DNA of 11,099 bases from Candidatus Gottesmanbacteria bacterium CG_4_10_14_0_8_um_filter_37_24 (GCA_002785215.1 PFMK01000098.1:1-11099), one strand, 5' to 3'; positions 1-6,349 are shown, counted from the first letter of the stretch. The notes: a model not told the origin generated them from the sequence alone. Program-made: numbers and translations.

Positions 1-144
1 ATTTCGCAACAGGTCTAATGCAATTATATATATCTCTTCCTTTGGTAGTTCTTTATTCTTGTTATATATCCATTCATAGAGATGAGCCTGTTTCATTGAA
101 AACATTAAAAGTGGATTTGATTTAAACTTACTAAAAATACCCAT
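1..144 (-). CDS. Partial hypothetical protein, N-terminal 48 residues
   Basis: An open frame on the minus strand starts with ATG at 144-142 and is still open at the left edge of the window, giving 48 codons. It begins MGIFSKFKSNPLL and continues with a charged, helical-looking stretch around WIYNKNKELPKEEI. It starts only 4 nt after the TAA (149-151) of the DUF6804-like gene upstream on the same strand, so the two are probably co-transcribed and translationally coupled. A possible Shine-Dalgarno AGGAG lies inside the end of the upstream gene, somewhat far from the ATG. I recognise no family from this fragment. The reading frame, spacing and orientation support a real gene; the function is unknown. 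Confidence 0.5.
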   Translation of the reverse strand, partial: MGIFSKFKSNPLLMFSMKQAHLYEWIYNKNKELPKEEIYIIALDLLRN

Positions 145-148
145 TATG

Positions 149-445
149 TTATTGTTTTCTCCTGTGAGAATGAGCAGCTACAAAAAATAAACAAGCTGAA
201 ATAAAATCAAAAACAATCCAGGTTGATTTATTTAAATAAATAGGAGCTATTGGATTGAACAAAATTGCGACTCCGCTAAAAATTAATGTCCAGGATAAAA
301 ATTTAGATTTATAGAAATCTATAGCAATAATTATGGATGAAATGAAAATTATCCATCGAAGAAGAATGTAGTATCCGTATGGCCATTGTAATATACCGAG
401 TACCAAAACAATTCCTGAGGCTATAGATAACCATTTCATTCTCAT
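149..445 (-). CDS. Small integral membrane protein, DUF6804-like
   Basis: A 98-residue protein made almost entirely of hydrophobic segments: roughly residues 5-21, 27-43, 50-66 and 75-92, with a basic tail ending SHRRKQ. The pattern WPYGYYxLLRW followed by LFNPIxPIxL and a W-x4-D-x3-A segment matches my recollection of the DUF6804 family of short four-helix membrane proteins, whose function is not known. The first ATG is at 445-443; a second ATG at 439-437 fits a leaderless start, because AATAAT precedes the first ATG directly and a TTATTG-like -35 lies 17 bp further up. The gene is divergent from the XRE regulator at 534 and is followed closely by the partial gene on its own strand. The family call is from memory and moderately sure; the membrane nature is clear from sequence. 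Confidence 0.65.
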   Translation of the reverse strand: MRMKWLSIASGIVLVLGILQWPYGYYILLRWIIFISSIIIAIDFYKSKFLSWTLIFSGVAILFNPIAPIYLNKSTWIVFDFISACLFFVAAHSHRRKQ

Positions 446-533
446 ATTATTGGCAGCCTTTATCTGAACAATAACATACTGAATGTTCCGCTACAAGCAG
501 AAGCTGGTCTCCTAGTCCCATTTACCATAATCT

Positions 534-761
534 TTGAGTGTGAATGTTTTGTCAGCCACTCATAAGAAATTTGGTTTGCGTATAAAAGAATTAAGATACA
601 AACTAAATATGTCTCAAGAAGATTTAGCCTTTAAGGTCGGAGTAGACCGGAGTTATATGGGATTTTTAGAAAGAGGCCAAAAAAACGCAACGCTGAAAAA
701 CATTACTAAAATAGCAGATGCATTACATGTCAGCCTTTCGGATTTGTTCCAGTCAGTATAA
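534..761 (+). CDS. XRE/Cro-C1-type helix-turn-helix transcriptional regulator
   Basis: A 75-residue single-domain DNA-binding protein. Residues about 13-71 form the five-helix XRE fold: FGLRIKELRYKLNMSQEDLAFKVGVDRSYMGFLERG, then a C-terminal helix pair ending HVSLSDLF. The helix-turn-helix is around SQEDLAFKVGVDRSYMGFLERG. It has no extra ligand-binding or dimerisation domain, like small phage and plasmid repressors. There is no ATG in frame upstream. TTG at 534 or GTG at 540 are the options; a CATAAT at 526-531 would place the transcript start near 538 and favours GTG 540 as a leaderless start. It is divergent from the membrane protein gene and is a plausible repressor of the element, perhaps acting in the 446-533 intergenic region. 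The targets are not shown by the sequence. Confidence 0.85.
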   Translation: MSVNVLSATHKKFGLRIKELRYKLNMSQEDLAFKVGVDRSYMGFLERGQKNATLKNITKIADALHVSLSDLFQSV

Positions 762-822
762 ATTAGAATAGTCAATTTTTTCCCTATTGGATCATAAAAT
801 CCTCTTTTTGCTTGATCTTATC

Positions 823-831
823 TGGTACAAT
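823..831 (+). promoter_or_regulatory. Extended -10 promoter element for the Cys-rich secreted protein
   Basis: TGG followed by TACAAT (826-831) forms an extended -10 motif. No good -35 box is visible at the usual distance. The predicted transcript start is about 836-840, just before ATG 842, which suggests a leaderless or nearly leaderless mRNA and decides the start codon of the next gene. Confidence 0.45.
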
Positions 832-841
832 GTACTTGTTT

Positions 842-1759
842 ATGAATGAAATTGTTAAATGGTTTACAACACTGTTTTTAATTGCAACAACTACTTTAGG
901 TATAAATTCTCCAAAAGGTAATATTACTCCTACTCCGACGCCGATAATATCCACTATGGAGGAAGCATGGAAAATTCTTGATGAAAATGAATTTAATTGC
1001 CCTGCAAGGAACAATGTATTGGATTGGCTAAAATCCTCAATAAACAAAAACTCTATCTCTAGTAAAGAAGAGAGTGGAAAGGCGAAAGATAATAATCGTA
1101 ATCTCTGGGCATGTTATATTTTATCTGTAGAAACAAATGATGCTTCTCAGCAATCTCAATATAACCCTCCTACTATAGATGCCGACCCAGTAATTGATTG
1201 TAATTTTACAAATATAGGCACGATGCGATTAAAAAGTAGCGTGTGTAGCAAATCAACAGATTGTCAGATAGGAGATAAGTGGATTTATTATGACTCTGTT
1301 GATAAATGTAAACAAGATCAAAAAGCTTATCAGGACAAAAAAGGTGAAGAATATCAAAGACAGCTAAAAGAGGAAAAAATTAATTGTTCATATACCGCTT
1401 CAGGGTATTCATTTAATTTTGGACAACTTACTTCCGATGAATGTAAGTTGAAATATAATCAATATTTTGATGAACTGGATCAGAAAAGAAATGAACGTAT
1501 GCAAAAAATGAATGAATATTATGATAATTTGGATAAAGAGATGCAAAAACAAGCAAATCCAACAACTATCCCAGTAGTAAATAACACAGAATTAAGAGAA
1601 GAATGTCTTGGTGAAGTCAGTAGCGCATATCAATCTGAAATAACCAGGTTAAATATCGACCGACCAAATGGATCAGCATACATAAATTCGAAAAATGAAA
1701 TAGATAGGAAATATAAAAGTCTTGAACAAAATTGTAAGAATCGATACCCCGTAAATTAA
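842..1759 (+). CDS. Exported Cys-rich hypothetical protein
   Basis: A 305-residue protein if started at ATG 842, chosen because upstream in-frame TTG 812 and ATG 830 overlap the likely -10 element. Residues 1-20 (MNEIVKWFTTLFLIATTTLG) are a signal peptide or single membrane anchor. A Pro/Thr linker (TPTPTP) follows. The rest is hydrophilic with ten cysteines, an even number spread in CxnC-like pairs, consistent with an extracytoplasmic disulfide-bonded protein. A charged segment rich in E, K, Q and M around DELDQKRNERMQKMNEYYDNLDKEM may be a coiled coil. I recognise no family. It lies between the XRE regulator and the terminase-like gene, so it may be element cargo displayed on or released from the cell surface. 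Export is well supported; the role is unknown. Confidence 0.7.
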   Translation: MNEIVKWFTTLFLIATTTLGINSPKGNITPTPTPIISTMEEAWKILDENEFNCPARNNVLDWLKSSINKNSISSKEESGKAKDNNRNLWACYILSVETNDASQQSQYNPPTIDADPVIDCNFTNIGTMRLKSSVCSKSTDCQIGDKWIYYDSVDKCKQDQKAYQDKKGEEYQRQLKEEKINCSYTASGYSFNFGQLTSDECKLKYNQYFDELDQKRNERMQKMNEYYDNLDKEMQKQANPTTIPVVNNTELREECLGEVSSAYQSEITRLNIDRPNGSAYINSKNEIDRKYKSLEQNCKNRYPVN

Positions 1760-1788
1760 GGACAAATACCACTTAGTCTTGATATAAT
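1759..1788 (+). promoter_or_regulatory. Promoter for the terminase-small-subunit-like gene
   Basis: A perfect TATAAT (1783-1788) is preceded at 18 bp by AGGACA (1759-1764), a 4/6 match to TTGACA. The ATG at 1797 lies 8 nt after the -10 box, so the transcript should begin at or right beside the start codon (leaderless). The -35 box overlaps the stop codon of the upstream gene. Confidence 0.6.
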
Positions 1789-1796
1789 TTATATAT

Positions 1797-2210
1797 ATGC
1801 CTGATATATCCATAATCAAACGAGGGCGTCCGACAAAATACAGCGCCACAACCACACCGGGCCGTGCAACGCATTACACAGAAAAACGTCTAAAAGCTGG
1901 AGATTTTCCAACAATTGAAGGATTGGCGCTGGAATTAGGCGTGTCAAGCCGTACTCTTTACGGTTGGCAAGACCAATATCCAGAATTTTTTCAGGCTATG
2001 GAAAAAATAAGGGATATCCAGAAGCATATATTACAGTCAGACGGCTTGGCCGGAAAACTCAATGTACGCATGGCAATATTTCTACTAAAAGCCTCCCATG
2101 GACTATCTGATGCACCGCCTCCAGTTCATGCAACCCAAAATAATTACATGAATATTTCGCCTGAGGTTTTGGCGGATGCTATGAAATTATTGGAAAAAGA
2201 AAATCAATGA
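1797..2210 (+). CDS. Terminase small subunit-like / helix-turn-helix DNA-binding protein
   Basis: A 137-residue protein with the layout of phage terminase small subunits that recognise DNA for packaging. It has an N-terminal basic KRGRPTKY motif, then a DNA-binding helix-turn-helix (about residues 38-62, PTIEGLALELGVSSRTLYGWQDQYPEF), a helical segment (FFQAMEKIRDIQKHILQSDGLAGKLNVRMAIFLLKASHGLSD) and a short C-terminal tail. In known phages this protein partners with a large ATPase/nuclease terminase; none is visible in the window, so it is an orphan here and could equally act as a regulator. The start is the ATG 8 nt after TATAAT. Its base composition looks higher in GC than the genes on both sides, which suggests a separate origin. 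It converges with the minus-strand secreted protein gene. Confidence 0.6.
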   Translation: MPDISIIKRGRPTKYSATTTPGRATHYTEKRLKAGDFPTIEGLALELGVSSRTLYGWQDQYPEFFQAMEKIRDIQKHILQSDGLAGKLNVRMAIFLLKASHGLSDAPPPVHATQNNYMNISPEVLADAMKLLEKENQ

Positions 2211-2225
2211 AAATATGATTATTAA

Positions 2226-2246
2226 GAAGTTTAATAAGAAAACTTC
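2226..2246. terminator. Hairpin between convergent genes, possible terminator
   Basis: GAAGTTT (2226-2232) and AAACTTC (2240-2246) form a 7-bp stem with a 7-nt loop in the 20-bp gap between convergent genes, overlapping the stop codon of the minus-strand gene. Read on the minus strand it is followed by a T-rich but interrupted stretch, so termination of the minus-strand gene is plausible. There is no T run on the plus strand. Confidence 0.35.
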
Positions 2247-2866
2247 GAAGAAAACCATTTCCATAATCTATTTAATGTTGACGAGTCATTTAAATCCTTA
2301 GCGTGAATAATTGGCGATGAAGTCTCTATCGGTGTTAAAGTCGGTTCTGGTGTAAAAATTGGGGAATAATCTACCCATACCGGAACATCTATTGTCCAAT
2401 ATACTATTTTTGACCAAACACCGTTGACGTTTGCCTTCATATTAATGTACCAGCGACCTGATTTCACTGTGTTGAACTGATAAAAACCGTTTGTTGAGTC
2501 CGTATTTGGTCCAGGATTGGCTCCTGCAACTCGTGAGATGGCAATACTAACAGGATAAGTTGATTTCCAGCTCATACTAACATTAAAATATGGCTTTGTC
2601 GCACTCTGTATTACATTGACTGTGCCCTCTGTAATAGGATTCTCTGGAGTTGGAGGAATATAAACAGGTACTTCATAGTACGATCTACTACCACCACATT
2701 GGGGATAATATGGTGCACACGTAGAGGAAAGTCCTGTACCATCACAACAACCACATCCACAAACACCGCCATGATGAGAACAGCAACCACTACGGGCTTC
2801 TACTGTTGAAGGAATAATTAATAGTAATAAAGCTAGAATTAGTCCGATAATACGTCCCATAATCAT
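2231..2866 (-). CDS. Secreted Cys-rich protein with SGCCSHHGG motif
   Basis: About 211 residues. The N-terminus MIMGRIIGLILALLLLIIPSTVEA is a clear signal peptide with a likely cleavage after VEA. The mature start, RSGCCSHHGG followed by VCGCGCCDGT and ending CAPYYPQC, is a compact module with eight Cys and two His. I have seen this motif in short secreted proteins of many bacteria, and it could bind metal or form disulfides. A Pro-rich linker follows, then a beta-rich region (about 80-165) with VNVIQSATKPYFNVSMSW and GRWYINMKANVNGVWS, resembling a fibronectin- or Ig-like domain, and a Pro/Thr tail. Start choice: GTG 2869, ATG 2866 and ATG 2860 are in frame; TACAAT at 2871-2876 favours one of the two ATGs. 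It is divergent from the 2962 gene. Function is unknown; export is clear. Confidence 0.75.
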   Translation of the reverse strand: MIMGRIIGLILALLLLIIPSTVEARSGCCSHHGGVCGCGCCDGTGLSSTCAPYYPQCGGSRSYYEVPVYIPPTPENPITEGTVNVIQSATKPYFNVSMSWKSTYPVSIAISRVAGANPGPNTDSTNGFYQFNTVKSGRWYINMKANVNGVWSKIVYWTIDVPVWVDYSPIFTPEPTLTPIETSSPIIHAKDLNDSSTLNRLWKWFSSKFSY

Positions 2867-2870
2867 CACT

Positions 2871-2876
2871 ATTGTA
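2871..2876 (-). promoter_or_regulatory. -10 element of the secreted Cys-rich protein gene
   Basis: The minus strand reads TACAAT here. The -35 region at a 17-bp spacing (GAGTGT) is poor. The predicted transcript start (about 2862-2866) coincides with the start codons ATG 2866/2860, so the mRNA would have no or a very short leader. Confidence 0.4.
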
Positions 2877-2904
2877 CAACTTCATGTCAATTTACACTCA
2901 AATG

Positions 2905-2934
2905 AAGACAAATAGAAGATAAATTCGATATAAT
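2905..2934 (+). promoter_or_regulatory. Promoter for the 238-residue unknown gene
   Basis: A perfect TATAAT (2929-2934) is preceded at 18 bp by AAGACA (2905-2910). Its layout and flanks (GACAAATA after the -35, GATATAAT around the -10) resemble the promoter at 1759-1788. The predicted leader is about 20 nt with no clear Shine-Dalgarno before ATG 2962. Confidence 0.55.
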
Positions 2935-2961
2935 ATATACAGAATAAGAATTAATATTAAT

Positions 2962-3678
2962 ATGAAAATAGATAAAATTGTCTATCAAGCTTATTGGGAC
3001 ATATTACAAAAAATAGTTAAAGCAGATCATTTTAAAGGAAAAACTTACCCGTTATTCTTTGAATGTAAAAATGCTGAAGAAAGCGAAATCCTTCTCAATC
3101 TACAAGATGATAAAAAAGTAATAAAAATACAAAGGATTACAGCAGAACCAAATTTTGACAATCTTCTTAAAGGAAAATGCAAGTATCCAGAAATTTTTAT
3201 TATTAAATTAGTTAGCCCAAAATTTAATGAGTTTATAAAAACGTGCTCAAATATTCTCGAGAATAATGAAGATTTACAGCAAAAAGAACCTGAAGACATA
3301 AAAAGAATGTTTGGTTTTGAAGGAACTAAATTCTGGCTTAACCGAAAGGGTACCAAAGATTTAGTCATTAACTTCCATCCAAAAAGGAATGGTACAACAG
3401 CAACTCTTCGACTTATGCAGACGTACCACTATTATTTAATAAACCGTGGGAAACGTGATGATTTGTGGCTAAAAACAGGAATATCGCTTAAAGATATAAG
3501 TGATTACTTAAAAGATAACTATCCTGAAATGAATATAAACAATTGGAATGATTGGGTAAGAAATACTAAGCATAATTTATTAGAAAAGATGACTGAGGTT
3601 GATAGAAAATTTGTCATTATTGACTACTATGATAAAAAAGAAAAAGTCTACCCTGTTTCAATAAAACTTCCTTTTTAA
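2962..3678 (+). CDS. Hypothetical protein of 238 residues
   Basis: I do not recognise this protein. It is soluble, with no signal peptide or membrane segment, and rich in Lys and Asn. Residues about 1-115 look alpha/beta, with FFECKNAEESEILLNLQDDKKVIKIQRI. A middle part has GTKFWLNRKGTKDLVINFHPKRNGTTATLRLMQ; the beta-strand-rich segment and its basic residues would suit nucleic-acid binding. A helical C-terminal part follows, with LKTGISLKDISDYLKDNYPEMNINNWNDWVRNTKHNLLEKM, which has the spacing of a helix-turn-helix or winged helix, and then a beta-like end. It has its own promoter and lies directly upstream of an operator-like palindrome and the replication module. A regulator or replication accessory role is possible, but this is inference from position only. 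Confidence 0.6.
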   Translation: MKIDKIVYQAYWDILQKIVKADHFKGKTYPLFFECKNAEESEILLNLQDDKKVIKIQRITAEPNFDNLLKGKCKYPEIFIIKLVSPKFNEFIKTCSNILENNEDLQQKEPEDIKRMFGFEGTKFWLNRKGTKDLVINFHPKRNGTTATLRLMQTYHYYLINRGKRDDLWLKTGISLKDISDYLKDNYPEMNINNWNDWVRNTKHNLLEKMTEVDRKFVIIDYYDKKEKVYPVSIKLPF

Positions 3679-3680
3679 AT

Positions 3681-3712
3681 CGGTTTACACCGTATTTACG
3701 CTGAGCGTAAAT
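3681..3712. promoter_or_regulatory. Operator-like palindrome pair upstream of the replication module
   Basis: ATTTACGCT-G-AGCGTAAAT (3694-3712) is a perfect 9-bp inverted repeat around a single base, preceded directly by the smaller dyad CGGT-TTAC-ACCG (3681-3692). As RNA it could only loop as a 7-bp stem with CTGAG, and no T run follows at once, so a dimer-binding operator is more likely than a terminator. It sits between the 238-residue gene and the first gene of the five-gene module. A weak promoter, TTGTTT (3723-3728) with TATTGA (3746-3751) at 17 bp, follows it. Confidence 0.5.
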
Positions 3713-3783
3713 GCACTTTCCCTTGTTTTAGCTTCAATCTTACCCTATTGACAAGTTTGGGTGTAGGCCCAAGGTTAGGTTAT

Positions 3784-4008
3784 ATGAAAACATCAGATAT
3801 AACTTTAGCTACTACGATTTCTTTATGGATTTTACCCGAAAAAATCGAGCGGATAAAGAATTCAAATAAAGTTTTCTTTGTCTATCCTGAGAATAAAAAA
3901 ATAGACGATATTGTTGAAAAATACTGGAGACGTGAACTTAGAGTGGAACCTCGATCCTTCTTTGACCAACTTAGAGCTTTGAAAGGGCAAATCTATGCAA
4001 CAGAATGA
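3784..4008 (+). CDS. DUF5659-like small protein
   Basis: A 74-residue protein from ATG 3784. An upstream in-frame TTG at 3748 would add residues encoded by a hairpin-forming stretch (TTGGG...CCCAA), so I prefer the ATG, which has AAGG and TAGG upstream. Residues 1-74 match my recollection of the DUF5659 pattern: an N-terminal 'KTSDITLATTISL' helix, a strand VFFVYP, then IDDIVEKYWRRELRVEPRSFFDQLRALKGQIYA. This is a small domain found in mobile and phage contexts with no known activity. It opens a five-gene run; its end overlaps the next gene by 14 nt. The family is fairly sure; its role in replication or its control is inferred only from context. Confidence 0.65.
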   Translation: MKTSDITLATTISLWILPEKIERIKNSNKVFFVYPENKKIDDIVEKYWRRELRVEPRSFFDQLRALKGQIYATE

Positions 4009-4171
4009 TTCTCTACCCTTAGAAGCAATAGAAGAATTTAAGAGGCTATATAAAGCAAGATTTGATATTGATTTGAATGAGATCGAAGCAAAACGTCGAG
4101 CACTAAACCTATTTTACTTATATAAGGCGATTTACGGCGAAAATAATGGGAGACATTATGAAAATAAATAA
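3995..4171 (+). CDS. 58-residue acidic/helical protein of the replication module
   Basis: A short gene from ATG 3995 to TAA 4169-4171. It is preceded by a good Shine-Dalgarno (AAAGGG about 8 nt upstream) and overlaps both neighbours by 14 nt (DUF5659-like gene ends at 4008; winged-helix gene starts at 4158). The protein starts MQQNDSLPLEAIEEFKRLYK and continues through IDLNEIEAKRRALNLFYLYKAIYG, two amphipathic helices with the look of the small 'EAIEEFKxLYK ... EAxxxAxxLLxLxKxxY' proteins I recall from mobile elements of candidate-phyla bacteria. No activity is known to me. The overlap and RBS support a real translated gene despite its size. Confidence 0.65.
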   Translation: MQQNDSLPLEAIEEFKRLYKARFDIDLNEIEAKRRALNLFYLYKAIYGENNGRHYENK

Positions 4172-4658
4172 AAACTGGTACGTCAAAATACAGCAGGCAG
4201 AAGTAGAACAATTTACCTTAGGTGAACACATAGAACGACTGATTTATGAGGCAATCAAATCCTATTGCGGTAACGGCAAACTTAATGTTGGTTTATCCAT
4301 CCGTGATATTGCAAAAAGAGCGACTTTATCTTACTCGACGGTTTTCCGACACTTACCCAATCTTTTGAATAAGAACATTATCAAGATCGTAGGTCAAAAC
4401 AAACGATTAGGAGGAACTGTAAATGTTTATCAAGTGTTGCTAACTGAAACACTAAGTGTTGCAGATAATCAAGAAAGTGTTGCAGGCAGTAAAGAAAGCG
4501 TTGCAGACTCAGGCACAAAATTACCACAACTTAATAACTTAATAAAGAAAGAAAATATTTTTAATGATATTACCTATGAGGAAATTTTTCCATCAGAGGA
4601 AAAAATGTCAAATGAAGTCTCTCAAAAAATTTTTGCTGCGCTTGGAGGTAGTTTATGA
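4158..4658 (+). CDS. Winged-helix DNA-binding protein, candidate replication initiator
   Basis: A 166-residue protein. GGGAGA at 4148-4153 is correctly placed for ATG 4158 and overlaps the in-frame ATG 4146, so 4158 is the start. Residues about 16-90 form a winged helix-turn-helix: EHIERLIYEAIKSYCG, LSIRDIAKRATLSYSTVFRHLPNLLNKNIIKIVG, then a wing with LGGTVNVYQVLL. The linker that follows (residues about 98-120) holds three seven-residue repeats, SVADNQE, SVAGSKE and SVADSGT, encoded by 21-bp DNA repeats. The C-terminal part is acidic and probably disordered, ending in a short amphipathic helix. The architecture and position before a primase-helicase resemble replication initiators such as lambda O, whose gene contains the origin. 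The protein overlaps the primase-helicase by 4 nt (ATGA). The DNA-binding fold is clear; the initiator role is inferred. Confidence 0.7.
   Translation: MKINKNWYVKIQQAEVEQFTLGEHIERLIYEAIKSYCGNGKLNVGLSIRDIAKRATLSYSTVFRHLPNLLNKNIIKIVGQNKRLGGTVNVYQVLLTETLSVADNQESVAGSKESVADSGTKLPQLNNLIKKENIFNDITYEEIFPSEEKMSNEVSQKIFAALGGSL
4432..4504 (+). repeat. Four iteron-like direct repeats, AAGTGTTGC core
   Basis: The 9-mer AAGTGTTGC occurs at 4432-4440, 4454-4462 and 4475-4483, and as AAGCGTTGC at 4496-4504, with steps of 22, 21 and 21 bp (two helical turns each). The last three share an 11-base core ending GCAG. The second copy overlaps a perfect dyad AACACT-A-AGTGTT (4448-4460). Because of the 22-bp step the first copy is read in another codon frame than the rest, so the repetition is not just a protein repeat. 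It resembles plasmid or phage origin iterons. Confidence 0.6.
4517..4570. other. AT-rich stretch next to the iterons, candidate unwinding element
   Basis: This 54-base stretch directly after the repeats has only 8 G/C bases, well below the surrounding coding sequence. In iteron origins such as lambda ori, an AT-rich segment beside the iterons is the site of first melting. It lies inside the winged-helix gene, in the part that encodes the low-complexity C-terminal region. Confidence 0.4.
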
Positions 4659-6349
4659 ACAAATTAGATTTTGAAAGTTTTAAAGCATCCCATCCCATTA
4701 AAGAAGTTGCCTTACAGCTGGGTTTGTCTTTTCGAGGTAATTGTGGGCATTGTTTTAAACACGAAGATAAACATCCGTCACTGGTATATATGCCTGATTA
4801 TAATCGGTTTGAATGTAAAGCTTGTTCTGTGAAAGGAGATGCAATAGATTTAGTCAGAATGGTAAAAGGGATAGGATTTCAGGAAGCGATACAATTTCTA
4901 GATCCCAGCATGGTATTTACTTCAGAAAATATAACTCATGACACAGCTCAGAATTATTTACCATCCCGATTATTGTCGCCTGAAATACTCCATAAATTTA
5001 ATATAAGGATTGAAAATAATAGGGTTGTCATTCCTACTCCAACCGGAAATAAATATAGAATATTCGGTTGTGATGCAAAATTTATTCAAGATCCTGGTAC
5101 AACCGCATCTATTATAAAAACGAGTTTACCTAATAAAGAAATTATTCTTTGCGAAGGAGAGTTGGATGCAATAAAGGTATATCAGGAAACAGGTTATTCT
5201 GTATGGAGCGGAACAGCCGGGGCTAAAACTTTTAAACGGGAATGGGTAAAAGAATTTGAAAATACTGAAAAAATTTATATCTGCTATGACAATGATGTTA
5301 CTGGGCGTGAAGGTGCTGAAGAGGTAATATCCATACTAGGATCAGAACGCTGTTTTAAAATTATCCTTCCCTCTCATATTAAGGATGCGACTGAGTTTTT
5401 TCAGATGGGAGGTACTGCTGAGGAATTTAAAAATTTAATTCAAACAGCAAAACCTTGTAAATCATCAATACTTGATTTAATTAATGAAACATCATCCACG
5501 GCCTTTCAAATACCATTAGGATTTAAGTTGATTGATGAAAAAGTGAAATTTGAAGCTGGAAATGCATATCTTATCGGAGGTTGTGAAAAAAGCGGTAAAT
5601 CAGCATTTTGCATGAATATAGCAAATAATTTGCTTATTAATAAATACAAAATATCTTATGTAAATACTGAATTTACCCAAATCGATTTTTTAAACCGTAT
5701 GACAGGAATCAATAAGGATATACCTTATTCCTTAATTGACTTGAATCAAAAAAAAGAATACGCATCGGAATTTAGGGATTATCTATTATATTCAGGTGTC
5801 GGACAGGATGAAATTGAATTTGAGCTATTATTTGAAAATATTAAAAGACACATAAAAAGTGGAGTTAAGGTAATATTTTTTGATAATGTGACAACTTTCG
5901 CAAATAATCCTCCACCCAGTATTGAAGGCTGGAAAGAGCAATCTAGAATAATGGACCAACTAAACAAACTGGCAAAAGAAAAAAATATTATTATATTTGT
6001 CGTTCTCCATACAAAAAATATACCAATTGATTCCCAAATTATGTCAAAAATCAAGAATATTATAGCCTCAAATAATCCCTCAAAAATATTTGATGATACG
6101 ATAACAGTCATGGGAAAGCCTACTAATGCCGACCTATATGGAGGTCTTAGGATTGCATCTCAGTTTTCGGGAACTATTCTTATATGGAGGCCATTTTAAA
6201 AATTTAACGATTCATTTTTTAATCAAACATCACAAATCATATTAGAATCTTTTCGTAATGCTCCGGCAGGTTTAGCTTTTGTAGCGGTATTTAAAGGTGA
6301 AATACCTACGTTTGAGCTGACGATACAAGATCATGAGGATAAATTATGA
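4655..6349 (+). pseudogene. CHC2/TOPRIM primase - RecA-like helicase, interrupted by an in-frame TAA
   Basis: A primase-helicase fusion. Residues 30-81 are a CHC2-type zinc finger: C30-x2-C33, H36/H40, C54-x2-C57, then KGDAIDLVRMVKG. A TOPRIM domain follows at about 160-245, with E167 in CEGELDA and the DxD pair D212/D214 in YDNDVTG. A RecA/DnaB-like P-loop ATPase is at about 285-514: Walker A GCEKSGKS (309-316), Walker B VIFFDN with D410, and VVLHTK near 450. The start ATG 4655 has GGAGG 6 nt upstream and overlaps the preceding stop. A TAA at 6197-6199 ends the 514-residue product right after WRPF. In the same frame 49 codons (KFNDSFFN to DHEDKL) stay open to TGA 6347-6349, which overlaps the next ATG. 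I read this as one nonsense change in the family's C-terminus; the N-terminal 514 residues hold all visible motifs and may still work. Confidence 0.8.

Noticed and set aside
470..533. Left att copy of the tRNA-Glu 3' end
   Set aside because: I looked for the tRNA T arm and acceptor sequence left of the recombinase and found no convincing copy; the left end is probably outside the window.
812..841. Upstream starts TTG 812 and ATG 830 for the Cys-rich exported protein
   Set aside because: The extended -10 TGGTACAAT covers 823-831, so these codons would lie upstream of the transcript start; ATG 842 also gives a better signal peptide.
784..1047. Open frame on the minus strand over the start of the Cys-rich protein
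   Set aside because: It is antisense to a better-supported gene, has no RBS or promoter and no recognisable domain.
3045..3368. Minus-strand open frame inside the 238-residue gene
   Set aside because: Shadow of the sense gene; composition typical of antisense AT-rich frames.
5779..6111. Minus-strand open frame inside the primase-helicase
   Set aside because: Antisense to the conserved ATPase domain, no start signals.
6197..6199. Recoding of TAA as a sense codon
   Set aside because: Many other genes here end at TAA, and known code changes in candidate phyla concern TGA, so a point mutation or error is simpler.
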